Below, in pieces: positions 50,360 through 58,886 of a DNA stretch of 64,000 nucleotides. The translations under genes and the position numbers were made by a program. Each line of letters begins with the position of its first letter. Within the stretch, counting starts at the first letter, position 1. The DNA lies in assembly GCA_963763325.1 (NCBI GenBank), contig CAVXOL010000022.1, forward strand, positions 298,173-362,172, given 5' to 3'. Under the pieces are notes generated by a model that was not told where the DNA came from, did no database searches, and saw nothing but the letters and a program-made list of their open reading frames with translations. Source of the DNA: JBBECJ01 sp963763325. Its GTDB lineage: Bacteria > Chloroflexota > Chloroflexia > Thermomicrobiales > CFX8.

Positions 50360-50388
50360 ACGCTAACATGGGATCATCCGCCGGTCAA
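50360..50388 (-). promoter_or_regulatory. Promoter of the binding-protein/GGT unit
   Basis: On the minus strand TTGACC (50383-50388), a 17-base spacer and TAGCGT (50360-50365), followed at once by operator 2. The -35 box and spacing are identical to the promoter at 46445. Confidence 0.65.
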
Positions 50389-50514
50389 TCGCTCGATCAG
50401 TTCAGGCATCAACCGTGCCATGCTGCCACCGGTTTACCCGGATAAGGCACACTTGGCGTACCGGCACGCAATATTCGGCAGCAGGCAGGCTGCGTAGTGG
50501 GATGGTCAGCATCC

Positions 50515-51609
50515 ATGAAGAATGAGCGCGGTCGCCAGCCGACCCTCAACGACGTTGCCAGGCGCGCGAACCTTTCGAAGCAGACAATCTCACGTGTCGT
50601 CAACAACAAGGGTGAGGTCTCCGAAGCCACCCGCCAGCGTGTACTCGAAGTCATTCGTGAGATCGGTTACCACCCAAACACGCTCGCGCGCAGTCTCGTG
50701 ACGAGCCGGACGCACGTGATCGGTCTCGTGCTGCCGAACATCGATCAGCCGTTCTTCCCACAGATCGCACGTGGGGTGGAGGACGCCGCTGCCGAGGCGG
50801 GTTACAGCGTCTTCCTCTGCAACGCTGCCGGAGATCCCGCGCGAGAGCTTCAGGCAATCGAGCGGCTGCGTGGCCACCGGGTGGCCGGCATTATCAGCTT
50901 CAGTTCACGACTCAACGATGAGGCCGTCGAGCAGGCGATTGGTGGCCTCTTCCCGATCGTGATGGCCAACCGGGAGTTGCTCGACACCCGTGGGAATGTC
51001 ATCTGGCACGGCTATGAGACCGGTCCTGGGCTGGCCGTCGAGCACCTGATCGAGCTCGGCCGGAAGCGGATCGTCTTCCTCGGGCTTGAGGCACACGGCA
51101 ACATCGACTCGATCAAGCAGCGTGGCTACGAGGCAGCGCTGGAAGCCGCAGGTATGCCCTTGGACCCGGACCTGATCGCCCGCACTGCCGGTGAAGGTGG
51201 GCGCGGCTTCAATGCGCTGGCCCAGGGCGGCCACACGGCTATCGGGTCGCTGATCGAGCGCGGCGTCAAGTTTGACGCGATCTTCGCGTCAAATGACCTG
51301 CCGGCGATTGGTGCGATGCACTATCTGACGACTGCCGGAATTCGGATCCCTGACGATGTCGCGGTTGTCGGTTTCGGCGGCGCCAATGTCTCCGGCCTCG
51401 TGACACCCACACTCTCAACCGTCAGTATCCCGCTCTACGAAATGGGTGCGACCGCGTTCAGCGCGCTCCTCGACCGGATCAATCACGAAGACCACGGGGA
51501 GCGGCTCGTACAGGAGTTGCCGGAGTTGATCGTCCGTCAGTCTTCCGGCGGGCCAAGGCTGAGCGGCGCAGTCGCCGTGCCTGAGCGCGAGCGGGTTGTG
51601 GCGGGGTAG
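50515..51609 (+). CDS. LacI family transcriptional regulator
   Basis: 364 aa from the ATG at 50515 (GGGATGG upstream; a GTG at 50497 would add six residues). The N-terminal helix-turn-helix is LNDVARRANLSKQTISRVVN, followed by the hinge helix region IGYHPNTLARSLVTSRTHVI. The periplasmic-binding-protein-like core (about 65-345) begins GLVLPNIDQPFFPQIARGVE and has AIFASNDLPAIGAMHYL. It very probably binds the palindromes at 46424 and 50324 and represses both leftward units until a sugar-like or other ligand appears. Pairing of a LacI regulator with peptide-type rather than sugar importers is somewhat unusual. Confidence 0.92.
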   Translation: MKNERGRQPTLNDVARRANLSKQTISRVVNNKGEVSEATRQRVLEVIREIGYHPNTLARSLVTSRTHVIGLVLPNIDQPFFPQIARGVEDAAAEAGYSVFLCNAAGDPARELQAIERLRGHRVAGIISFSSRLNDEAVEQAIGGLFPIVMANRELLDTRGNVIWHGYETGPGLAVEHLIELGRKRIVFLGLEAHGNIDSIKQRGYEAALEAAGMPLDPDLIARTAGEGGRGFNALAQGGHTAIGSLIERGVKFDAIFASNDLPAIGAMHYLTTAGIRIPDDVAVVGFGGANVSGLVTPTLSTVSIPLYEMGATAFSALLDRINHEDHGERLVQELPELIVRQSSGGPRLSGAVAVPERERVVAG

Positions 51610-51627
51610 GTCCTCGTTGGAATTTGG

Positions 51628-51755
51628 TGGGTGTCGCAAACCCCTCCCCAACCCCTCCCCTGAAAATGGAGGGGCTCTTTGAGTCGTACGCGCTACAGCC
51701 CATCTCAGGCCGGGTACCCTCTGGGTGGCGGTTGGGGAGGGGTTTGCAACACCCA
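51628..51755. repeat. 128-base palindromic element with nested hairpin
   Basis: Arms 51628-51652 and 51731-51755 are complementary over 25 bases with one G-U; each holds GTGTCGCAAACCCCTCCCC or its complement. Inside, CCCCTCC and GGAGGGG at about 51654-51674 make a small hairpin. Related words occur in the element at 56332-56413. Confidence 0.75.
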
Positions 51756-51779
51756 TTGCCTTCGACAGGACACGAGCCC

Positions 51780-53190
51780 TTACCCCGCAGGCAGCGGCGG
51801 CCGCTTCAAATGCCATTCCGTCGCCTGTTCGAACGCGTGTGCGACCTGCAAAACCGTCGGCTCGTCCCACCAGCGGCCTGCGATCTGGAGACCGATCGGG
51901 GTGGCTTCGCTGCTGAAGCCTGCCGGAATGACGATGGCGGGGTTGCCGGCCAGGTTGTAGATACCGGTGTACTCCGGACCGACCTGACGCAGGTCGATCG
52001 AGCGTCCGTCCAGCTCTGTCGTCCACTCGCCGGCTGCTCCGGCGCGGACGGCGTTGGCAGGGCCGGCGATCACGTCGACCTGATCGAACAGCCGCCGGAA
52101 GCCGTCACGCATCAGCTTGCGGACCTGCTGGGCGTGGATGTAGGCCGTTGCCGGGACGACGTTGCCGAGGTCCAGCCGCATGATGGCTGCTTCGCCGAGC
52201 TTCTCCGGTGACTCACGCAGGTTTCGGTAGTGGACGTTTGCGGCTTCGCGGCAGCATGATCGACTGCTGCAACGCGACGCAGTGCTGGACGTATGGCAAC
52301 TCGACATCCTCAATGACGGCTCCCAGGCGACGCAGGACATCAAATGCCTCGTCGGTCACTCGCACGACATCGGGATCGATCTGCTCGTATGTATAACCGC
52401 GCGCCCGGCCGATCCGCAGACCGTTGATGCCATTGCCGAGCCGTCCGCGCATCTCCGGGATGGCGATCGACGCCGAGTACTCGTCACGCGGGTCGTGGCC
52501 GGCGATCGCCTCCAGCATGATGGCCGCGTCGGCGACCCGTCGGGTGAAGACGGTGACATGGTCGAGGCTGTACGAGAGCGGGACGACTCCCCAGCGGCTG
52601 ACCAGGCCATAGGTGCCCTTGAAGCCGACGACGCCGTTGACGTTGGCCGGCTGGCGCCCTGATCCGCCCGTGTCGGAGCCAATCGAGCCGTGCGCCATCC
52701 CGGTCGCGACACTGACGGCCGAGCCGGAACTTGAACCTGCCGATGATCGTTCAGCGTGCCACGGATTGAGCGGTTGTGGGAAGGCTGGGTTCATGCTGAA
52801 GGCGTACTCATACAGATTAGCTTTGCCGAGCAGGATCGCGCCCGCTTCACGCAACGTCGCGTAGACCGCTGCATCCTCGTCCGGCACCCAGTCTGGGTTG
52901 ACCTGTGACGCGCACGAGGTGCGGATACCCGCCGTCGCGACGTTGTCCTTGAGCGCGACCGGGATGCCGTGCATTGGCCCACGCCGGTTGCCGTCGCGAA
53001 TCTCTCGTTCTGCCTGGCGTGCCTGCTCCAGGGCCACGTCGCCAGTGACGGTGATATAGGCCCGCATCGTGTCGTTGTGCCGCTCGATCCGCCGCAGGAC
53101 GGCCTCGGTGAGCTCAACCGGCGAAACGTCCCGGCGTGCCAGCCGGTCGCCAAGCTCTTCGATCGTCGCGAAGCAGATGTCGTCACTCAT
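51780..53190 (-). pseudogene. Amidase-signature enzyme (AtzE/GatA-like), frameshifted near 52248
   Basis: From the ATG at 53190 the frame has the amidase Ser-Ser-Lys triad: ALKDNVATAG (Lys), SSAGSSSGSAVS and GSDTGGSGRQPAN (the two Ser). It breaks after LQQSIMLP near 52248; the continuation REAANVHYRNLRESPEKLGE to GRWWDEPTVLQVAHAFEQAT lies in the next frame and ends at 51780. Joined length is about 469 aa, normal for the family. The ATGA overlap with the small AtzG-like gene upstream indicates a transamidosome-like two-subunit enzyme. It may be a true mutation or a sequencing error. Confidence 0.8.
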
Positions 53191-53387
53191 CGCGTTGCCT
53201 CGCTCTCGTAGGTGATCGCTGGCGGCTCGCTGTTGCCAGCTTCGATCTGCCGCAGTCTTTCCAGGTTGTCCAGATACGCCGATAGGGTTGTGACGAGCTG
53301 GTCGAGTCGGTTGTCGGGCAGATCGAGATTCATCGTATGGGCGAGTGATCGAACGACATCGTGCGACATCCGCGATTCATCAGCCAT
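53187..53387 (-). CDS. AtzG/GatC-like small amidase partner (DUF4089-like)
   Basis: 66 aa. VRSLAHTMNLDLPDNRLDQL followed by LSAYLDNLERLRQI resembles the GatC-like AtzG/HpxX proteins, which wrap around and stabilise an AtzE-type amidase. Its stop overlaps the amidase start (ATGA) and its own start shares one base with the stop of the hydrolase gene (TAATG), so all three genes are translationally coupled. Assignment rests on size, helical pattern and position. Confidence 0.7.
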   Translation of the reverse strand: MADESRMSHDVVRSLAHTMNLDLPDNRLDQLVTTLSAYLDNLERLRQIEAGNSEPPAITYESEATR

Positions 53388-54193
53388 TACGGGGACTCTC
53401 CTTCGATGACCGAATCGAGGAACCGCCGGACGATCCCGGCTACCAGGCGCGGGTTGGTGTAACCGACATTGTGCGGGTGGCCCTCGATGACGTGCAGGCG
53501 GCTGTTGGGAATCTTGCGCTGCATCAGGCCAGCGTCGCTCAGGTCGGTCAACGTGTCGTGCTCGCCGGTCACGATCAGCGTTGGACAGGTGATCTGCCGT
53601 AGCTCATCCCGCAGATCGACGGTGACGACCCAACGGTGGAGCGCAGCGATCGTCTCGACCGGCGTCCGCAGGATCTCGTCGATGATCCAGTCAGTACGGG
53701 CCGGGTGATCGAGACCGAAACGGCGCTCCATATCCTGCCGGAAGAACCCTGCGGCATCGCCACGATCGAGCGGTGCGAGCCAGTCGTCGACGTTCTCGGT
53801 CGGGCTGCGGAAGCGTGGCGTCGTTGCCAGTAGCGTGAGCGTCTCGATGCGTCTCGGCTGGCTGGCCGCCGCGTGCTGGCCGATGATTCCACCGCCCGAC
53901 GCACCGACCCAATGGACGCACTCGATCCCGTGGTGGTCCAACACGGCCATCACGTCGGCGACGAACCCGTCGATCGACCACTCGTATCCGGCTGGCAACG
54001 GCGACATCCCCTGCCCCCGTCCGTCAACCCGCAGGACGCGGAAGCGATCTGCCAGGGCAGGCACCCACTGCCGGTAGAGACGTCCATTCCCGGCCAGTCC
54101 CGGATGGAGCAGGACAACCGGCGCCGGATTGCCAGCCCACGGCTCGGTGAAGTCGTCGAGAACGTGGTGGATGAGTGGGAAGGGGTCTGTCAC
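53387..54193 (-). CDS. Alpha/beta hydrolase
   Basis: 268 aa from the GTG at 54193 with AGGGAAA upstream; a TTG at 54214 would add seven residues. VVLLHPGLAGNGRLYRQWVP forms the oxyanion region, WVGASGGGIIGQHAA the nucleophile elbow, TGEHDTLTD the acid and GHPHNVGYTN the histidine. Size and motifs fit carboxylesterases and enol-lactone hydrolases of small-molecule catabolism. First gene of the coupled hydrolase, AtzG-like, amidase unit. Confidence 0.87.
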   Translation of the reverse strand: MTDPFPLIHHVLDDFTEPWAGNPAPVVLLHPGLAGNGRLYRQWVPALADRFRVLRVDGRGQGMSPLPAGYEWSIDGFVADVMAVLDHHGIECVHWVGASGGGIIGQHAAASQPRRIETLTLLATTPRFRSPTENVDDWLAPLDRGDAAGFFRQDMERRFGLDHPARTDWIIDEILRTPVETIAALHRWVVTVDLRDELRQITCPTLIVTGEHDTLTDLSDAGLMQRKIPNSRLHVIEGHPHNVGYTNPRLVAGIVRRFLDSVIEGESP

Positions 54194-54224
54194 GTTCGTT
54201 TCCCTAAGGTTCAATCATCGGTGC

Positions 54225-54247
54225 GGGCGATAGCCGCAGCCTCGCCC
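54225..54247. repeat. Half copy of the 31087 palindromic element
   Basis: GGGCGATAGCCGCAGCCTCG followed by CCC matches one arm of the 31087 element except at two positions (TA for CG in the middle). Only one arm is present. Confidence 0.6.
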
Positions 54248-54260
54248 ACACCGGTGACGG

Positions 54261-56204
54261 TCAGGCGTTCCCCAGATGCTTCTGGAACCAGTCCAGGATG
54301 CGGCTGTACATGTCGATCCTGTGGTCAGGTGGGCCGGTGACGAGGAAGATGTGGCTTTGGCCGGGATAGCGGGCCAGCTCGACCTCGCAGCCGGCTTTCT
54401 TGAGCGTCACGAACATCTGCTCGGCCTGACCGACCGGGCAGCGTTCGTCGGCCTCGCCCTGGATGATGAGGGTTGGCGTCGTCGCGCGGTGAGCGTAGGT
54501 CGAGGGTGAGTGGTTGATGTAGTTCTCCGGCGCTTCCCACGGATCGGTGCCGCCCCAGTTCTTCGTGAAGTTGGCCGAGATGTCGGATGTGCCGAACATC
54601 GAGATCAGGTCGAACGGTGGCGAGCCGCAGACGCAGGCCGCGAAACGATCGGTCTGACCGAGGATCCAGCTCGTCATGTAGCCGCCGTAGGAGTAGCCGT
54701 GCATGCCGGTCCGCTTCGGGTCGACGTACGGGCGTTCGACGAGCTCGTCCATGACAGCCATCAGATCCTTGTAGTCCTCGCCGCCCCAGTCGCCGAAGAC
54801 CTCGGCGGTGAAGGCGCGGCCATACGTGACTGAGCCGCGCGGGTTGGCCATCGCGACCAGGAAGCCGTTGGTCGCCAGGACGGCCTGCCAGGGCATGATC
54901 TGATGGGCAAACGCGCCCTGCGGCCCGCCGTGGATGTCCAGCACGAGTGGGTACTGTTTCGACTCGTCGAACCCCGGCGGCTTGAGCAGCCAGGCTTCGA
55001 TGGCGTACTTGCCCTGCTGGACTTCGAAGCGTTCCCAGGTCGGCAGTGGCGCACTGGCGAACAGCTCCTCGTTCTGGGTGGTGATGACGCTTGTCTCGCC
55101 GGACTGCGCATCGTGGACAATGATGTTGCCGTGATCCTCGAAACTACCGCGGCTGCTGACGATGTAGCGCTTGCTGTCGTCGAGGCTCAGACCACCGACC
55201 GTTGCCTGCCATCGCTGGACCGGCTCGACGCTGCCAGCTTCACTGTCGACGACGTAGAGGCCGTTCATTCCCTCGCGGGCGCCGAGGAAGAGCACCTGCC
55301 GGTCATCGAGCCAGACCGGCCGCTCCGGTCCGGCCAGCCCCCATGCCAGCGAGCCGACGTGGATTGGCAGGTCGTCGGTCACCTGTCGGGTCGTGCCGCT
55401 GGCGACATCGACGACGTACCAGTCGGACTGACCGGTCTCGTCAGGGTCAACCGCCATGATGATCCGGTCGCCAGTGGGTGACCACGACCAGGAACCCGGG
55501 CGTCCAAGTCGCTGTTCAATGACCTGTTCCTCGTGGGACTCGACATCGATCAGGACGAGCCTGGCGTCGAAGCCCGTTCCGGTCATTCGCAGAACACCGA
55601 GTCGCGCGCTGTCCGGCGACCATTGTGGCAGCAGGTGGTCCTGTGCCTCCTCGGTCAGTTGGCGTCGTTGGCCACTTTCGACATCGACGACGAAGAGCTG
55701 GTTGCGCGTGTCGCCGAGAAACCCGCGTCCGTCCCACTTGTAGTCGAGTCGTCGCGTCGTACGGACCTTCGGGGCGGCCTTCGGGTCCGGCTCGGTTTCC
55801 TCGGTGTTGTCGGGGTCGACCTGCGCGATGTAGGCGATTCGGGTGCCGTCCGGAGACCAGTGCAGGTCGCTGACCGGTGCTTTGTGGCTGGTGACCTCGC
55901 GTGGCTCGCCACCGGCGATCGGCAGGACGTAAATGCCGCTCGACCCGCCGCGGTCGGAGAGAAAGACGATTCGGCTGCCATCCGGGGACCAGCGCGCCAT
56001 CCCATTGCTGTCACCGCTCCAGGTCAGCCGCCGCTTATTGCCGCCGTCGCGGTCGCAACGCCAGAGTTGGATGTTCGGCTTCTTTGTCTCGCGGTCGGTC
56101 TGTGCAAGCGCGTAGACGATCGTCGATCCATCCGGCGAAATGCGTGGATCGGTCGCTGCCGTCACGTCGTAGACGATCATCTCGGGCGTGATCGGGTTCC
56201 CCAT
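54261..56204 (-). CDS. S9 family serine peptidase (acylaminoacyl-peptidase type)
   Basis: 647 aa from the ATG at 56204, with CGGAGG upstream; the frame is open to 56411 but the extra part is repeat DNA. The N-terminal beta-propeller contains several WSPDGxxI-type blades (ISPDGSTIVYALAQ, WSPDGSRIVFLSD, WSPDGTRIAYIAQ). The C-terminal hydrolase domain has MHGYSYGGYMTSW (nucleophile Ser), GEADERCPV (Asp) and YPGQSHIF (His). No signal peptide, so a cytoplasmic oligopeptidase. Second S9 enzyme of the window. Confidence 0.92.
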   Translation of the reverse strand: MGNPITPEMIVYDVTAATDPRISPDGSTIVYALAQTDRETKKPNIQLWRCDRDGGNKRRLTWSGDSNGMARWSPDGSRIVFLSDRGGSSGIYVLPIAGGEPREVTSHKAPVSDLHWSPDGTRIAYIAQVDPDNTEETEPDPKAAPKVRTTRRLDYKWDGRGFLGDTRNQLFVVDVESGQRRQLTEEAQDHLLPQWSPDSARLGVLRMTGTGFDARLVLIDVESHEEQVIEQRLGRPGSWSWSPTGDRIIMAVDPDETGQSDWYVVDVASGTTRQVTDDLPIHVGSLAWGLAGPERPVWLDDRQVLFLGAREGMNGLYVVDSEAGSVEPVQRWQATVGGLSLDDSKRYIVSSRGSFEDHGNIIVHDAQSGETSVITTQNEELFASAPLPTWERFEVQQGKYAIEAWLLKPPGFDESKQYPLVLDIHGGPQGAFAHQIMPWQAVLATNGFLVAMANPRGSVTYGRAFTAEVFGDWGGEDYKDLMAVMDELVERPYVDPKRTGMHGYSYGGYMTSWILGQTDRFAACVCGSPPFDLISMFGTSDISANFTKNWGGTDPWEAPENYINHSPSTYAHRATTPTLIIQGEADERCPVGQAEQMFVTLKKAGCEVELARYPGQSHIFLVTGPPDHRIDMYSRILDWFQKHLGNA

Positions 56205-56331
56205 CCTGTCGTGCCTCCGTGCATATGAAACAGGTCTTCCAGCCGGCGTAGCAGATTGGGGTGCGGTGATGCCTCCGGTTGGCGCGACAGCATGACAGGC
56301 ACGGGGAGGATTGTCCAGTCTGGGAGGTTCC

Positions 56332-56413
56332 CGTTGAGGTTCGGAGTTTCCAAACCCTTCTTGCGTAGGGAAGGGCAGGGGAGGTTCGGGTTGCGACACC
56401 CCGAACCTCAACG
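56332..56413. repeat. Imperfect palindrome upstream of the second S9 peptidase gene
   Basis: CGTTGAGGTTCGG at 56332-56344 pairs with CCGAACCTCAACG at 56401-56413, and the inner 13 bases pair with a few mismatches. It shares the GGTGTCGCAA and CTCCCC words with the element at 51628. Confidence 0.6.
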
Positions 56414-56427
56414 AAGAGCCGACGCGG

Positions 56428-56814
56428 TCACCGACGCCGCAGCACCCACGTCAGCAATGCAAACACAGCGCCGAACGCGGCTCCGAAGGCAGCGGCCTGG
56501 GGCGTTCGCATCAGGACGTGCACGTCGGCAGCATTGATATCGGAACCGGCCAGCAGGACGCCGATCCGCGAGTCCTGGAGCGTGACACTGCTCCCGGCCG
56601 CGACGAGTCCGGCCGTGCCGTTGAAGCGCATGTCGTTACCGGCGGCCGCGATGATGGCGCCGGTGGCCGTCACGTCGACATCGTTCCCGGCAGCGACGGC
56701 GCCGATGCCGTAGAGCGATGCTGAGGTGTCGGTGTTGCGCGCGAAGCCGATGACGCCAAAAGACATCCCTTCAAGCTCGTCGGACTCCGGGACGTGAGGA
56801 AACTGGTCGTTCAT
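56428..56814 (-). CDS. Small repeat protein with C-terminal membrane anchor
   Basis: 128 aa. The central part repeats a short beta-helix-like unit: AVAAGNDVDV, IIAAAGNDMRF, LVAAGSSVTL and LLAGSDINA at roughly 15-16 residue steps. This recalls polymer-forming cytoskeletal or bactofilin-like and adhesin beta-solenoids. A hydrophobic C-terminus (AAFGAAFGAVFALLTWVL) followed by RRR would anchor it with the repeats outside or inside the cell. No family is assigned. Confidence 0.6.
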   Translation of the reverse strand: MNDQFPHVPESDELEGMSFGVIGFARNTDTSASLYGIGAVAAGNDVDVTATGAIIAAAGNDMRFNGTAGLVAAGSSVTLQDSRIGVLLAGSDINAADVHVLMRTPQAAAFGAAFGAVFALLTWVLRRR

Positions 56815-56966
56815 GATGCCTCCGTGTTAGATGACGAGTGATGCCTGTCGCGATGATCGCATATTCGCCTGACGGTTCATTCTGGACGGTCAACGGCTGT
56901 TCGGCACGATTGTCCCGTATCCTGTGCACCTGACGTGACGGTGACGCAGGGTCTGGAGTGGGTTCG

Positions 56967-57899
56967 ATGTCGAAAGCAGGAGCCGGGGCGCCGGGCCGGA
57001 CGGTGCGCTGGATTGATGTGACAACGCTGGCGACCGGCCTGCCGCTGCGGGTTGCAGTACATGAAATCAACGGTGGGCGATCGGGGCCGACGGTCGGGAT
57101 CACAGCCAGTATCCACGGTGATGAGCTGGCACCGGTTGAGGCACTACGACGGTTGCTGGCGACGATCGACCCGGCGGACATCAGTGGACGGTTGCTGGTC
57201 GTCCCGGTCGTCAACCCGCTTGCGTTCCAGTCGCAGACGCGGCACACGCCGCAGGACATGCAGAACCTCAACCGTGTCTTCCCAGGTGACCCTGACGGTT
57301 GGCTGACCGAACAGCTCGCGGCGAAGATGGTGCGGGAGGTGATCCCGGAACTCGATGTCCTGCTTGATCTGCATGCCGGGGGTGCCCTGCCGACCGTCGA
57401 CTATGTCTACATTGATAACGATGAGGCGCTCTCGGCCTCGCTCGGGACGAAGGTGCTCTATCGCGGCCCTGGCTACCCAGGTACGTTCTCGGCTGTCGCC
57501 GTCGAGCGCGGAATTCGCTGCGTCGTGACCGAGTTGGGCGGCGGCCTCGTCCGTGACGAGCATTACATCGAGATGACTGTCGCCGGCATCAGGAATGCGC
57601 TCCGCCACGTCGACCTCCTCCCCGGCGAACCGTCCCGGCGCATCGACCAGATCGTCGTCGATCACCTGACGATCATCCGGCCTCATCACGGAGGTCTGCT
57701 CGTCCCATCTGTCCTGGCCGACCAACTCGGCGAAGTCGTCCCTGGTGGGACACTGCTCGGAACCGTCTACAACCCGCAGACCTTCGAGGAGCTTGAAGCC
57801 ATCCGCGCCCCCTTCGACCGGACGCTGATGATCCTCACCCGCGGCGCCGCCACGCGGGTGGAGGCAGGAGATTACGGGTGGATGGTGGCGGAGCTATAG
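56967..57899 (+). CDS. Succinylglutamate desuccinylase/aspartoacylase family metalloenzyme
   Basis: 310 aa from the ATG at 56967 with GGAG eight bases upstream. Zinc ligands appear as H50 and E53 (SIHGDELAPVEALRR) and H136 (LLDLHAGGA); NLNRVFPGD carries the substrate-binding Asn-Arg pair. Enzymes of this M14-related family remove acyl groups from N-acyl amino acids or cleave related amides. A role in processing imported acyl-amino acids would match the region. Single gene, ending in a repeat hairpin. Confidence 0.88.
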   Translation: MSKAGAGAPGRTVRWIDVTTLATGLPLRVAVHEINGGRSGPTVGITASIHGDELAPVEALRRLLATIDPADISGRLLVVPVVNPLAFQSQTRHTPQDMQNLNRVFPGDPDGWLTEQLAAKMVREVIPELDVLLDLHAGGALPTVDYVYIDNDEALSASLGTKVLYRGPGYPGTFSAVAVERGIRCVVTELGGGLVRDEHYIEMTVAGIRNALRHVDLLPGEPSRRIDQIVVDHLTIIRPHHGGLLVPSVLADQLGEVVPGGTLLGTVYNPQTFEELEAIRAPFDRTLMILTRGAATRVEAGDYGWMVAEL

Positions 57900-57995
57900 G
57901 TGTCAGGTATCCGGTATCAGGTGTCAGGAGTTGGTCGGGTGAGACGGAACGCGAGTGCCCGATGCCCACGGAGTGACGACCTGATCCCTGACACC
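57900..57995. repeat. GTCAGG-word intergenic hairpin
   Basis: TGTCAGGTATCCGGTATCAG then GTGTCAGG (three variants of one 7-8 base word) at 57901-57928 faces CCTGATCCCTGACACC at 57979-57995. It sits between convergent genes and can fold as a bidirectional terminator. Confidence 0.6.
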
Positions 57996-58000
57996 TCGCC

Positions 58001-58738
58001 CTACAGCGCCTTCAGCACGTCGCGTCGGGTAATGATGCCGAGCGGACGTTCTCCCGGTTTGCCGTTCTCGGTCAGGACGACGGCATTGATCTGCTCGTCG
58101 CGGAGGGCGTTGATCGCTTCCTGGGCAGCGCTATGGGTGGAGAGCAGGGTGGTCGCGAGGTGGCCCCGCTGGCCGATGGCTTCGCCGACCGTCAGGCCGG
58201 AGCCGTCGACGGTCCCCTCAGCTTCGAGGACGACGATATCGCGGTCGGTCAGCAGGTCGATGACGCCGCCGCGCTCGTCAACGACGATCAGCTGGTTGTA
58301 GCCGTGGTCGAGCATCCGGTCGCGCGCGTCGGCGACCGGCTCGGTTGCCCTGGCTGTCACGACTTTGCGGCGTGCCATGTCGCGCGCGCCTTCGGCTGCC
58401 ATCCGGACGATGGCCTCAACGCCATCGATGATGCGCTGGGCGGCTTCCGGGCGCAGCATGATGTCGGGGTTGTGGAAGAGGGCGTTGCGGGTGTCGCGGA
58501 AACGTTCGGCCTGGCCGGCGATACTGCGGGCTGTGCCTTGTAGCCCCTCCAGGTGCCGGATCGAGTCTCCCAGGCTGGCGCGGGAGTCGTCCATCCCAAG
58601 CGCATGCGCCAGATCGCTCAGAAAACCGTCCAGCACCTTCAACGCTCGTTCGCCGGCCGCCGCGAGGTCGTCCTCAGCCTCGCCGCGTACCTCAACCAGT
58701 TCGTCCAGATACTCTGCCAGGTTGAGCTGATGCTCCAT
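58001..58738 (-). CDS. CBS-pair protein with N-terminal HEPN-like helical domain
   Basis: 245 aa. Residues about 125-245 form two CBS motifs (MLDHGYNQLIVVDERGGVID, LLTDRDIVV and INAVVLTENG, LGIITRRDVLKAL), which usually sense adenine nucleotides. The first 120 residues are all-helical and contain RNALFHNPD with R84 and H89, the Rx4H pattern of HEPN domains, in a setting (REFRDxRNxxxH-like) seen in HEPN proteins. HEPN domains are often RNases or nucleotide-binding partners in toxin and defence systems. The HEPN reading is by motif and helix pattern only. Confidence 0.7.
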   Translation of the reverse strand: MEHQLNLAEYLDELVEVRGEAEDDLAAAGERALKVLDGFLSDLAHALGMDDSRASLGDSIRHLEGLQGTARSIAGQAERFRDTRNALFHNPDIMLRPEAAQRIIDGVEAIVRMAAEGARDMARRKVVTARATEPVADARDRMLDHGYNQLIVVDERGGVIDLLTDRDIVVLEAEGTVDGSGLTVGEAIGQRGHLATTLLSTHSAAQEAINALRDEQINAVVLTENGKPGERPLGIITRRDVLKAL

Positions 58739-58821
58739 CGGTTGTGCTGCTGGCGCGGCACGCGTCTGCTGCGGACCTGCTGACCGCGCGATTGACGATT
58801 CGACATGAGTTACCTCCGTAG

Positions 58822-58886
58822 GTAGCAGGTCTCAGGAGTTTGGTTCGTTCGTGCTGGACTCCTGCTACCTGCTCCCTGTCACCTCA
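58822..58886. repeat. GGTAGCAGG-word intergenic hairpin
   Basis: GTAGCAGGTCTCAGGAGT at about 58824-58841 faces ACTCCTGCTACCTGCTCCCTG at about 58858-58878. It separates the epimerase-like gene from the CBS gene, both leftward. Confidence 0.6.
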
